Origin: Beijerinckiaceae bacterium
GTDB taxonomy: Bacteria; Pseudomonadota; Alphaproteobacteria; Rhizobiales; Beijerinckiaceae
Assembly: GCA_947380915.1 (NCBI GenBank)
Contig: CANCSY010000094.1
Coordinates: 1 to 10,333 of the forward strand
Direction of reading: 5' to 3'
Length of the DNA stretch: 10,333 bases
A program made the position numbers and the translations under genes. The notes beneath the pieces were generated by a model. It saw nothing but the letters and a program-made list of their open reading frames with translations, searched no databases and was not told where the DNA came from. The first letter of the stretch is position 1; each line of letters begins with the position of its first letter. This document shows, piece after piece, positions 1-6,609 of this stretch.

Positions 1-300
1 AGCCGGAGCCGGGGTGGGGGCCGGCGCCGGCGCAACGGCGACGGGGGGCGCGACAGGCGCTGGCGGAGCGGCCACAGGGGCGGCGGGCGCCGCCGGAGCG
101 GGAGCCTTGGCCACCGCCGGAGCGGCTGGCGCAGCGCCAGGACCGATGGTGCGACGCTTCACGGTCTCGACCACGACCGCCTTCGTGCGGCCATGGGAGA
201 AGCTTTGACGCACCACGCCCTGCTCCACTGGCCGCTTGAGGGACAGCGTCTTGGGTGTGACCGTCAAGGTCTTGTCGCCGGAATTCTTCGTGTCACTCAT
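1..300 (-). CDS. infB: Translation initiation factor IF-2, N-terminal part (cut by window edge)
   Basis: IF-2 is the GTPase that brings initiator tRNA to the small ribosomal subunit. Only the first 100 codons are here, read from ATG at 300 and leaving the window at base 1. The opening residues, [19 protein letters not shown] followed by [18 protein letters not shown] and then [11 protein letters not shown], match the IF-2 N-terminus usual in Hyphomicrobiales. From about residue 57 the protein becomes an Ala/Pro/Val-rich low-complexity linker, which is normal for alphaproteobacterial IF-2. The GTP-binding domains would lie outside the window. The start codon overlaps the stop of the upstream ylxR-type gene in an ATGA, which suggests translational coupling. 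Identity is secure from the N-terminal motif and the gene order. Confidence 0.93.
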   Translation of the reverse strand, partial: MSDTKNSGDKTLTVTPKTLSLKRPVEQGVVRQSFSHGRTKAVVVETVKRRTIGPGAAPAAPAVAKAPAPAAPAAPVAAPPAPVAPPVAVAPAPAPTPAPA

Positions 301-1031
301 TCGTTTCGGATCCCAGGGCCGAGCCCGTTCGCCATATCGTTCAATACTGGATCAGACTGCGACCCAGCGCCTTGTTTTTCTTCGACATCCGCCGCCAAAC
401 CCGGTTCGGACAAGCCCCTGTAGAGGGTCAGCCGCCGGGCGCGCGAGAAGAATGCTTCCGCAGCAGGGCCGGTCTTCAGCGCTGCATGTATCACATTTGC
501 CCGCCCCAATGCCAAATCCATTTGGCTCGAGGCGAACAGAATCACTCTGGGGATCCGGGCCGCCGCCTCGCCGTAGCGGCGCGACAGCACCTGACCCATC
601 TTGCGCACGCCATCGTCACCCGCGTCGGTGGCGTGAAGCATGCCCGCAATCTCCGCAGCGGCGGCGACCGCCTTCTCCACCTTGGCGAAGCCCGTCACCA
701 CCAGACCCGTCTTGTTGACGAGCGACAGATATTGCAGCGCATCGCGCTCCAGCAAGGCGTCCACCTCCTCGGCCAGGGCCGGGGAGACCAGGACCTTCGC
801 CCGCAACCCGCGCGCAAAAGACCCTTTTTTCACCGCCTCCGCCAGGGCCTTGGCCGTCGCAGAGACCCAGACGCCCCGGCCCGGAAGCCGTTTTTTCAGA
901 TCGGGCGTCACCGTCCCGTCCGGGGCGGCCACGAAACGTATCATCTGGTCGGGCGAACCCTTGGCGCGGGTGACGATACAGGTCCGCTCGGGGCCGGTCT
1001 CGTCGAGTTCCGCGTCAGTCAGCTCGACCAT
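297..1031 (-). CDS. ylxR: YlxR/DUF448 RNA-binding protein with L7Ae-like C-terminal domain
   Basis: This 244-residue protein has two parts. Residues about 14-85 are a YlxR (DUF448) domain, with RTCIVTR at 16-22, [10 protein letters not shown] at 30-39 and the signature LPGRGVWV at 49-56. Residues about 98-205 resemble a ribosomal L7Ae/L30e-type RNA-binding fold, with [19 protein letters not shown] and a later NVIHAAL segment. The remaining 40 residues look unstructured. YlxR proteins are small nucleic-acid-binding proteins encoded between nusA and infB in many bacteria, and this two-domain form is usual in alphaproteobacteria. The gene lies 7 nt after nusA, with GGAGG inside the nusA tail (1048-1044), and its stop overlaps the infB start. 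The precise role is not known: RNA binding is known for the family, a role in transcription or ribosome function is inferred. The symbol is given by family and position. Confidence 0.9.
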   Translation of the reverse strand: MVELTDAELDETGPERTCIVTRAKGSPDQMIRFVAAPDGTVTPDLKKRLPGRGVWVSATAKALAEAVKKGSFARGLRAKVLVSPALAEEVDALLERDALQYLSLVNKTGLVVTGFAKVEKAVAAAAEIAGMLHATDAGDDGVRKMGQVLSRRYGEAAARIPRVILFASSQMDLALGRANVIHAALKTGPAAEAFFSRARRLTLYRGLSEPGLAADVEEKQGAGSQSDPVLNDMANGLGPGIRNE

Positions 1032-1038
1032 GCCTGTC

Positions 1039-2625
1039 TCACGCCTCCGGCGCTTCTTCCGCTTCCGCTTCGGGAACGGGAGCCTCGATCCAGCCCGCCA
1101 TCACGCGCGCCGCCATGATCAGCGCCTCTGCGTCCTCGCGGGAAATTTCGATCCCGTCGAGATAGCCGGCCTGCTTGATGGATTCGCCATCCTTGCGCTC
1201 CGTCCAGCCGGTCAGATCGTCCGTGGCGCAACCCGCCAGATCCTCGATGGTCTTCACGTCGTTTTCGCCGAGCTTGACGAGGATCGGCAGGGTCACGCCC
1301 GCCACTTCCTTCAGCTCGTCGGCGACGCCAAGGGCCACGCGGCGCTCATCCAGTTCCGCCTCGATGCGGGCGATGTGATCGCGCGCGCGGTTCTGGATCT
1401 CCTCGGCGGTCTCTTCGTCGAAACCCTCGATGCTGGCCAGTTCGGCCAGATCCACATAGGCGAGCTCCTCGACCGTGCGGAAGCCCTCGGAGGCGAGCAA
1501 CTGGCCCACGACCTCGTCCACGTCGAGCGCTGCCATGAAGATGGTGGTCCGCTCCTGGAATTCCTTCTGACGACGGCCCGATTCCTCGGCCTCCGTCAGG
1601 ATGTCGATGTCCCAGCCGGTGAGCTGGGAGGCCAGACGCACATTCTGGCCGCGACGTCCGATCGCAAGGGATAACTGGTCATCGGGGACCACAACTTCAA
1701 TGCGCGCGCTGTCTTCATCAAGCACCACCTTGACCACTTCGGCCGGTTGCAGCGCATTGACGATGAAAGTGGCGGCGTCGATGGACCACGGAATGATGTC
1801 GATCTTCTCGCCCTGCAGCTCGTTCACCACGGCCTGCACGCGCGAGCCGCGCATGCCCACGCAAGCGCCCACGGGATCGATGGAGGAATCGCGCGAGATC
1901 ACGGCGATCTTGGCGCGGGAGCCCGGATCGCGCGCCACCGACTTCACCTCGATGATGCCATCATAGATTTCCGGCACTTCCTGCGCGAAGAGCTTGGACA
2001 TGAATTGCGGATGGGTGCGCGACATGAAGATCTGCGGACCGCGCTGTTCGCGGCGCACGTCATAGACATAGGCGCGCACACGGTCGCCGGGGCGGAACAT
2101 TTCGCGCGGGATCAGCTCGTCGCGGCGGATGATGGCCTCGGCGCGGCCCAGATCCACGATCACATTGCCATATTCGACGCGCTTGACGACGCCATTGATG
2201 ATCTCGCCGATGCGGTCGCGATATTCGTCGTACTGGCGGTCGCGCTCGGCCTCGCGCACCTTCTGCACGATGACTTGCTTGGCCGACTGGGCGGCGATGC
2301 GGCCATATTCGAAGGGCGGCAGGGTCTCGGCGATCCAGTCGCCGACCTGCGCCGCCGGGTTGCGCTTGCGGGCGTCTTCCAGCGTGATCTGCGTGGCGTC
2401 GCTCTCGACCATGTCGACGACCAGCATCAGACGCGAAAAGCGCAGCTCGCCCGTCTTCGGGTTGATCTCGGCGCGGACTTCCGTCTCCTGACCGTAACGC
2501 GAGCGCGCGGCCTTCTGGAGGGCGTCCTCCATCGATTGCAGCACGGTTTCGCGCGGAATCGATTTCTCACGGGCGACCGCATCGGCGATCTGCAAGAGTT
2601 CAAGTCTGTTGGCGCTGACGGCCAT
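1039..2625 (-). CDS. nusA: Transcription termination/antitermination factor NusA
   Basis: NusA binds RNA polymerase and nascent RNA and modulates pausing, termination and antitermination. The 528 residues show the full domain order: an N-terminal RNAP-binding domain (about 1-130), an S1 domain (about 135-200, [21 protein letters not shown]), and two KH domains with GMRG at 257-260 and GRRG at 323-326, the second followed by [17 protein letters not shown]-terminal helix-hairpin-helix-like acidic repeats follow at about 365-515. The tail is acidic and Ala/Glu-rich. The length is typical of alphaproteobacteria and slightly longer than the E. coli protein (495 residues). The ATG start is supported by AAGGAG with a 7-nt spacer. 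The gene sits 42 nt after rimP and 7 nt before ylxR. NusA is known to influence expression of its own operon in E. coli, which is relevant to the leader terminator upstream of rimP here. Confidence 0.97.
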   Translation of the reverse strand: MAVSANRLELLQIADAVAREKSIPRETVLQSMEDALQKAARSRYGQETEVRAEINPKTGELRFSRLMLVVDMVESDATQITLEDARKRNPAAQVGDWIAETLPPFEYGRIAAQSAKQVIVQKVREAERDRQYDEYRDRIGEIINGVVKRVEYGNVIVDLGRAEAIIRRDELIPREMFRPGDRVRAYVYDVRREQRGPQIFMSRTHPQFMSKLFAQEVPEIYDGIIEVKSVARDPGSRAKIAVISRDSSIDPVGACVGMRGSRVQAVVNELQGEKIDIIPWSIDAATFIVNALQPAEVVKVVLDEDSARIEVVVPDDQLSLAIGRRGQNVRLASQLTGWDIDILTEAEESGRRQKEFQERTTIFMAALDVDEVVGQLLASEGFRTVEELAYVDLAELASIEGFDEETAEEIQNRARDHIARIEAELDERRVALGVADELKEVAGVTLPILVKLGENDVKTIEDLAGCATDDLTGWTERKDGESIKQAGYLDGIEISREDAEALIMAARVMAGWIEAPVPEAEAEEAPEA

Positions 2626-2638
2626 GGCCTATCTCCTT
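2626..2638 (-). promoter_or_regulatory. nusA ribosome binding site
   Basis: On the minus strand AAGGAG (2638-2633) precedes the ATG at 2625 by 7 nt. This is the strongest Shine-Dalgarno sequence of the left-hand operon and fixes the nusA start. Confidence 0.8.
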
Positions 2639-2640
2639 AT

Positions 2641-2656
2641 GCGAGAGAGCTCTCGC
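2641..2656 (-). other. Inverted repeat in the rimP-nusA gap, next to the nusA RBS
   Basis: The 16 bases form two exact arms, GCGAGA and TCTCGC, around a 4-base loop. On the mRNA the hairpin would end 2 nt before the nusA Shine-Dalgarno. No T-run follows, so it is not an intrinsic terminator. It could be a processing site or modulate nusA translation; this is inference from position only. Confidence 0.45.
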
Positions 2657-2667
2657 GCAAGCAAAGT

Positions 2668-3426
2668 TCAAGATCTGGGGCCTGAGCCCCCTCGTGGTCC
2701 GGGTTTCCCCGAGGGTGAAGATTTGACCGCGCCGCCCGCAGGTCGCACGGGCTGGGGCTTGTCACGACGAAAGCGGCCAGGACCGCGGCGAACCGCCTCC
2801 TCGGGCTGCTGTTCCTCCTCCGGGGTCTCTTCGGCCTGTTTGGCCGCCTTGAGCGATTCCCGGATGAGCGCTTCGGTCAGCACGAGACGCGCCTCGGCGA
2901 GGTCGCGCAGGGGGAGGACCACATCGGCCTCCTCGTCGGCGCGTGCGTCCATGCGGCGCAGCTTGAGCATGGCAGCGGAGCCTTCGCCCTCGACACCCTC
3001 GATCCAGCCGCGGAATCTCTTGCGGTCGCCCACCATGACGGACATTTCGAGGCGAACCTCATGGCCGATGGCGCGGGCGAAATCGGAGACGCGCACCAGC
3101 GGGCGGTCGATGCCCGGCGACGACATTTCCAGATGATAGGCCTGGGGCACCGGCTCCTCGATGTCGAGCACGGGGGAGAGCGCCATGCTCGCCGCCTCGC
3201 AATCGCTCACCGTCATCGTGCCGTCCGGCCGCTCGGCCATGATCTGCACGGTCATGCCGTTGACGCCGGAAATCTTCACCCGCACCAGCCGGAATCCCAC
3301 GTCCTTGAGGACGCGGCTGGCGATCAGCGCCACGCGCATGGCCTGTCCGTGCTCCGAGACGAGACGGGGCTCGTCGAGCAAGGCCGGGTCCACAGCCTCC
3401 GGGGTCGGGGTATGCTCTTCGGTCAA
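2668..3426 (-). CDS. rimP: Ribosome maturation factor RimP (TTG start)
   Basis: RimP assists late assembly of the 30S ribosomal subunit. The core is clear: [17 protein letters not shown] (38-54), [19 protein letters not shown] (62-80), and the family signature [11 protein letters not shown] (102-112), followed by a C-terminal domain to about 190. Residues about 196-252 are a low-complexity tail rich in Glu, Pro, Gly, Arg and Lys. It is absent from short RimP proteins such as the E. coli one (about 150 residues), but similar tails occur in Rhizobiales. I chose TTG at 3426 as the start, giving 252 residues, because AGGAG lies 6 nt upstream. The in-frame ATG at 3498 would put a strong terminator hairpin inside the coding region and has no family-like sequence after it. 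rimP is the first gene of the rimP-nusA-ylxR-infB operon. Confidence 0.93.
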   Translation of the reverse strand: MTEEHTPTPEAVDPALLDEPRLVSEHGQAMRVALIASRVLKDVGFRLVRVKISGVNGMTVQIMAERPDGTMTVSDCEAASMALSPVLDIEEPVPQAYHLEMSSPGIDRPLVRVSDFARAIGHEVRLEMSVMVGDRKRFRGWIEGVEGEGSAAMLKLRRMDARADEEADVVLPLRDLAEARLVLTEALIRESLKAAKQAEETPEEEQQPEEAVRRGPGRFRRDKPQPVRPAGGAVKSSPSGKPGPRGGSGPRS

Positions 3427-3437
3427 TCCTGGCTCCT
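3427..3437 (-). promoter_or_regulatory. rimP ribosome binding site supporting a TTG start
   Basis: AGGAG (3437-3433 on the minus strand) stands 6 nt before TTG at 3426. The protein read from there starts [10 protein letters not shown] and runs straight into the conserved RimP core. This decides against the upstream ATG at 3498. Confidence 0.75.
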
Positions 3438-3460
3438 GTCCCGGCCCAAGGGCGCGGGCA

Positions 3461-3494
3461 ATAAAAAAGAGCGGGTCCCGGGAGGGCCCCACTC
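3461..3494 (-). terminator. Intrinsic terminator in the leader upstream of rimP
   Basis: Read on the minus strand, 3494-3469 folds into an 11-position stem: GAGTGGGGCCC pairs with GGGACCCGCTC, with one G-U pair and one G/A mismatch, around the loop TCCC. It is followed at once by TTTTTTATT. This is a textbook rho-independent terminator pointing towards rimP, ending about 34 nt before the TTG start. It could end transcripts from the DUF6492-like gene, whose stop is 105 nt upstream, or act as an attenuator for the rimP-nusA operon. If the promoter candidate at 3550-3577 is real, the operon is transcribed through it. Confidence 0.8.
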
Positions 3495-3529
3495 TCAAAC
3501 TGCGATCACCTTACGATGACCGTTATATG

Positions 3530-3542
3530 AGAACGATGTTCT
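3530..3542. other. Short palindrome near the predicted rimP transcription start
   Basis: AGAAC-GAT-GTTCT is a perfect 5-base inverted repeat with a 3-base centre. It falls at about the predicted start of transcription from the promoter candidate just upstream. It could be an operator or a small 5' hairpin, or chance. It is not the alphaproteobacterial LexA box, which is a direct repeat of GTTC with a 7-base spacer. Confidence 0.3.
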
Positions 3543-3549
3543 GACGCTC

Positions 3550-3577
3550 TGATAGCAGCTTTTGGAGAAATCGCAAG
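3550..3577 (-). promoter_or_regulatory. Candidate promoter for the rimP-nusA-ylxR-infB operon
   Basis: On the minus strand CTTGCG (3577-3572) and CTATCA (3555-3550) are separated by 16 bases. This resembles the housekeeping promoter pattern described for rhizobia (CTTGAC, about 17 bases, CTATAT). Transcription would begin near 3543 and give a leader of about 115 nt containing the palindrome and the terminator. The matches are partial, so this is a reasonable guess and not a firm call. Confidence 0.45.
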
Positions 3578-3599
3578 GGAAATGACGGGCGGCGGCCCC

Positions 3600-4433
3600 T
3601 CAATGTTCGTGGGTGGCCACGAAATTCATGCCCGGATACTTCGTCCGCAGGAGCGCGAGCGAAGAGTCCCCGTCATCCGAGGCGTTGCGGCCGAACCAGT
3701 ACCGGGTGACGAAGCGCGCGGGATGGAACGTGTTGAGAAAATTTCCATAAAGCTCGAATTCGGACAGCATGCTGCCATGGGCCATGTCGAGCCGGGTGGC
3801 GATGAAATCGGTCAGGCTCAAGCCCTGCTGGCGCATCACATGGGCGTCGAGGCTGCTGACCAGATCCCGTTGCAGCAGCATGAAATGGGTGACGAAGGAG
3901 CGGTGATAGCGGGAGAACGGTCCCAGCGCCTCGTCCAGCAGGGTCTGATAAACCTTGGTGAACTCGTCGGAGAGATAAAGAACCTGCCGCTCGCCCTCGA
4001 AATAGGACACGTCATGCAGGAGGCAGTTGTCGGCGTCGTGGACAAGCACGTTCGGCGCGTCGATCCAGTCGAAAACCGTGAGCTTGAGCAATTGCTGCCG
4101 CACCCAGCCGCGCACCCGCAGGCCGCCTTCCGGCGTCAAGCGGGGCTCATTGACCCAGGCTGGCAGGACATCGTTCTCGCAGACGTAGCGCAGCCCGTTG
4201 GCGGCGCAGAAGGCGCGGATCGCGTCACTGTCCTGTCCTGCGATGACGATCTCGCTGATGGGATGGAGCACATGCAGGCGCAGGGACTCGACCGCCCGGG
4301 CGACCCGCCCAAGGTCCTTTTCGGCCAGCGGGATCATGATGGCGATCGGCGTCTCGCTCCGCGGATAGCGGCGCGGGAACTGGCTGCACATGCGCATGGC
4401 GCGCATGCGCAGGATGCGCGGGACCTTGAACAT
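3600..4433 (-). CDS. DUF6492-like protein, putative glycosyltransferase
   Basis: This 277-residue soluble protein has a basic N-terminus, a first strand IAIMIPLAEKD (30-40), and an acidic metal/nucleotide-sugar-type motif V-H-D-A-D (131-135) followed by NCLLHDVSYFEG. Later come FVTHFMLLQRD (180-190) and a SMLSEFELYGNFL segment (221-233). This pattern fits the DUF6492 family, whose members look like GT-A fold glycosyltransferases, with the DxD at 133-135 as the probable metal site. The fold, the family label and the enzyme activity are my inference from motifs; no substrate can be named. The gene reads in the same direction as rimP, but 173 nt and a terminator separate the two. The MFS gene is divergent. 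The ATG at 4433 has only AGG 9 nt upstream as RBS, so the start is moderately sure. Confidence 0.72.
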   Translation of the reverse strand: MFKVPRILRMRAMRMCSQFPRRYPRSETPIAIMIPLAEKDLGRVARAVESLRLHVLHPISEIVIAGQDSDAIRAFCAANGLRYVCENDVLPAWVNEPRLTPEGGLRVRGWVRQQLLKLTVFDWIDAPNVLVHDADNCLLHDVSYFEGERQVLYLSDEFTKVYQTLLDEALGPFSRYHRSFVTHFMLLQRDLVSSLDAHVMRQQGLSLTDFIATRLDMAHGSMLSEFELYGNFLNTFHPARFVTRYWFGRNASDDGDSSLALLRTKYPGMNFVATHEH

Positions 4434-4567
4434 TCATCCATACCTGACTTTGTTCACACCTTTAACATGGACGGATCGCCGGTCCAGCCCCCCTCGCCGA
4501 CACTCGACAGGCGGCCTGCCGCCCCCTAAAGCAGGTCCCTCCGCAGCGCCCTCCCCCCGAGACACCC

Positions 4568-5767
4568 ATGCGATTGAATCCCGACACGCGCGGCATGACG
4601 ATTCTGCTCGCCATGATGGTGGCGCTGGGGCCGCTCTCCACCGACATCTATCTCGCCTCCATGCCCCATATCGGGGCGGCGCTGGGCGCCTCCAACGCCT
4701 CGGTCCAGCTCACCATGTCGGTCTATATCGTGGCTTTCGCCTTCGGGCAGGTGCTGCATGGACCACTGTCCGACAAATATGGCCGCCGCCCGGTGCTTCT
4801 GGCGGGCTTCGCCATCTACCTTGTCGCCACCATCGCCTGCGTGGCCTCCTCCACCATCGACATGCTGATTGGCGCGCGCGTGGCGCAGGCGCTGGGGGCG
4901 GCCGCCTCGACGATTCTCGCCCGCGCCATCGTCCGCGACCTCTATTCGGGCGCGCGGGCCGGACGCCAGCTCGCGGTGATGAGCACGATCGCGGGCTTCA
5001 CCCCCATCGGGGCGCCCGCCCTGGGCGGCCTCCTGCAGGCCTGGTTCGATTGGCATGCGAGCTTCATCGCCATGGGCCTGCTCGGCGGGGCTCTGGCGCT
5101 GGCGCTATTCACCCTGCTGCCGGAGACCAACAAGCACATTCACAAGAATCCGATTTCGCCCGGCGCCGTTCTCGCCAGTTTCGGCTTCGTGCTGCAAAAC
5201 CGGGCCTATCGCTCCTATCTCGGAATTCAGGCCTTCAGCTACAACGGGCTCTTCGCCTTCCTTTGCGGCTCATCCTATGTGCTGCAGGAGATTTACGGTT
5301 TCAGCCCCATGCAGTTCGGCCTGCTCTTCGCCGTCTGCTCCATGAGCTTCGTCTTTGGCGCCTGGAGCGGCGGGCGCATGGTGGCGCGGCGCGGACTGGA
5401 GGGCATGATCCGCCTTGGCGTCGCCTGCCTGCTGCTGGGCGGCCTCGCGCAGATCGCGGCCGTGCTGGCCTTTCCCACCTCCGCCGTGGCCTTGATCCTA
5501 CCGGAGATGGTCTACTTTCTGGGCATAGGCTTCCTGCTGCCCAATACGCAGGCCGCCGCCATGACGCCCTTCCCCGAACGGGCGGGGGCGGCCTCCTCCC
5601 TGATCGGCTTCGCCCAGATGACCTCGGCGGCCCTGGTGAGCTGGATCATGGCGGCTTCGCTGGGCGGCAGCGCCCTGCCGCTGGTGGTGGTGATGGCGCT
5701 GGCGGGCACGGGCGCCTTCGCCGTGTTCCACCTGACCAGGCGCCACCGCGAGGAGCAAGCCGCCTAG
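4568..5767 (+). CDS. Bcr/CflA-type MFS multidrug exporter
   Basis: The 399-residue protein is a 12-helix inner-membrane transporter. The first helix ends in LGPLSTDIYLASMP (20-33), a sequence typical of the Bcr/CflA drug-resistance subfamily. Between helices 2 and 3 lies MFS motif A, GPLSDKYGRRPVLLAG (65-80). Helix 5 carries GFTPIGAPALGG (143-154), corresponding to the antiporter motif C region. A short central loop (about 186-200) divides the two halves. Family members export drugs or small metabolites in exchange for protons; the substrate here is unknown. No good Shine-Dalgarno precedes ATG 4568, so the start rests on the homologous N-terminus. The 134-nt gap to the divergent DUF6492-like gene must hold promoters for both, but I see no convincing boxes. 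Its stop overlaps that of the convergent hydrolase. Confidence 0.92.
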   Translation: MRLNPDTRGMTILLAMMVALGPLSTDIYLASMPHIGAALGASNASVQLTMSVYIVAFAFGQVLHGPLSDKYGRRPVLLAGFAIYLVATIACVASSTIDMLIGARVAQALGAAASTILARAIVRDLYSGARAGRQLAVMSTIAGFTPIGAPALGGLLQAWFDWHASFIAMGLLGGALALALFTLLPETNKHIHKNPISPGAVLASFGFVLQNRAYRSYLGIQAFSYNGLFAFLCGSSYVLQEIYGFSPMQFGLLFAVCSMSFVFGAWSGGRMVARRGLEGMIRLGVACLLLGGLAQIAAVLAFPTSAVALILPEMVYFLGIGFLLPNTQAAAMTPFPERAGAASSLIGFAQMTSAALVSWIMAASLGGSALPLVVVMALAGTGAFAVFHLTRRHREEQAA

Positions 5768-6552
5768 ACCAACCCCGCCACCGCCGCCAGAAGGCGCGCG
5801 ATGTCCTGCTCCCGCGACTGGCGGTGATCGGCGTCCTTGATGAGGGTGAGGGCCACCGGATCGCCCGCCATCTGGTGGACAAGGCGCAGAGCGTGCTCCC
5901 AGGGCACATCCGGGTCCTGCATGCCCTGCAGGATATGAACGGGACAATGGCTGCGGACGATCCCGCCCAGCAACAGATGTTGTCGCCCGTCCTCGATGAG
6001 GGCGCGGGTGATCGCATAGGGGTCGGGCGCATAGGCGGTGGGGCGCAGCCAGAAGCCCTTGTCCATGATGTCGCGCCGCGCCGCCTCGGGCAGTTGCGCC
6101 CAGATGAGCACCTCGGTGAAATCGACGGCGGGGGCGATCAGCACCAGCCCCGCCAGGCGGTCCGCCTCCCCGGCGAGGGCCAGCTCCCGGGCGACCAGCA
6201 GGGCGATCCAGCCGCCCATGGAGGAGCCGACGAGGATTTGCGGCCCGTCCGTCTGGGCGCGGATGAGGGCGAGGCTCTGCGCCATCCAGCGGCCGATGGT
6301 CCCCTCCTCGAAACGGCCTCCTGATTCGCCGTGGCCGCTGTAATCGAAGCGCAGGGAGCCACGGCCATGGGCGATGGCCCAATCCTCGAGGCGCTGCGCC
6401 TTGGTCGAGAGCATGTCGGACTTGAAGCCCCCCAGCCAGACCACGCCAGGGCGCCCGATTCCGCCATCCCCCGGAAATCTCCTGCGGAATGCGATGCGAC
6501 ACCGGTTGCGCTCGTCGCCGGTTTCGACGAAGTTCGGGGGAGGGAGGCTCAT
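5764..6552 (-). CDS. Alpha/beta hydrolase, ABHD10-like serine esterase/thioesterase
   Basis: This 262-residue protein has the alpha/beta-hydrolase layout: WLGGFKSDM (39-47) at the oxyanion loop, LRFDYSGHGESGG (67-79), and the nucleophile elbow VGSSMGGW (108-115) with Ser111. Further on are LQGMQDPDVPW (208-218), where Asp213 is the likely acid, and KDADHRQSRE (239-248) with His243. The combination FDYSGxGxSxG, GTIGRW, GPQILVGSSMGGW and DPDVPW closely follows human mitochondrial ABHD10, a depalmitoylase and acyl-glucuronide esterase; the bacterial substrate is unknown. There is no signal peptide, so it is probably cytoplasmic. ATG 6552 has AGAGG 5 nt upstream. ATG 6585, adding 11 residues (MTEQQPHAEAS), is an alternative with a weaker GGTGGG. 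The gene is convergent with the MFS gene and divergent from the GT4 gene. Confidence 0.9.
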   Translation of the reverse strand: MSLPPPNFVETGDERNRCRIAFRRRFPGDGGIGRPGVVWLGGFKSDMLSTKAQRLEDWAIAHGRGSLRFDYSGHGESGGRFEEGTIGRWMAQSLALIRAQTDGPQILVGSSMGGWIALLVARELALAGEADRLAGLVLIAPAVDFTEVLIWAQLPEAARRDIMDKGFWLRPTAYAPDPYAITRALIEDGRQHLLLGGIVRSHCPVHILQGMQDPDVPWEHALRLVHQMAGDPVALTLIKDADHRQSREQDIARLLAAVAGLV

Positions 6553-6609
6553 GGACGCCTCTGCATGCGGTTGCTGTTCGGTCATGCGATCGGCCCACCG
6601 TGGTCTGCG

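Noticed and set aside
1..180. GC-rich repetitive stretch at the left edge as a DNA repeat
   Set aside because: It encodes the Ala/Pro/Val-rich linker of IF-2 on the minus strand, which explains the repetitiveness.
640..2685. Long plus-strand open frames opposite ylxR and nusA (640-1674 and 1747-2685)
   Set aside because: They are antisense to secure YlxR and NusA coding regions and show His/Asp/Ala-rich shadow composition.
3521..3526. TATAAC on the minus strand as an alternative -10 box for rimP
   Set aside because: No acceptable -35 sequence lies 15-19 bases upstream. The CTTGCG/CTATCA pair at 3577-3550 fits better.
4433..4466. TTAAAG and TATGGA on the minus strand as a promoter giving a leaderless DUF6492-like transcript
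   Set aside because: Both boxes match only about half of the consensus positions, and the -10 would overlap a possible RBS. Too weak to call.
4390..6324. A 644-codon plus-strand open frame
   Set aside because: It overlaps the Bcr/CflA transporter in another frame and the hydrolase in antisense. The translation is Arg/His/Gly-rich without any domain.
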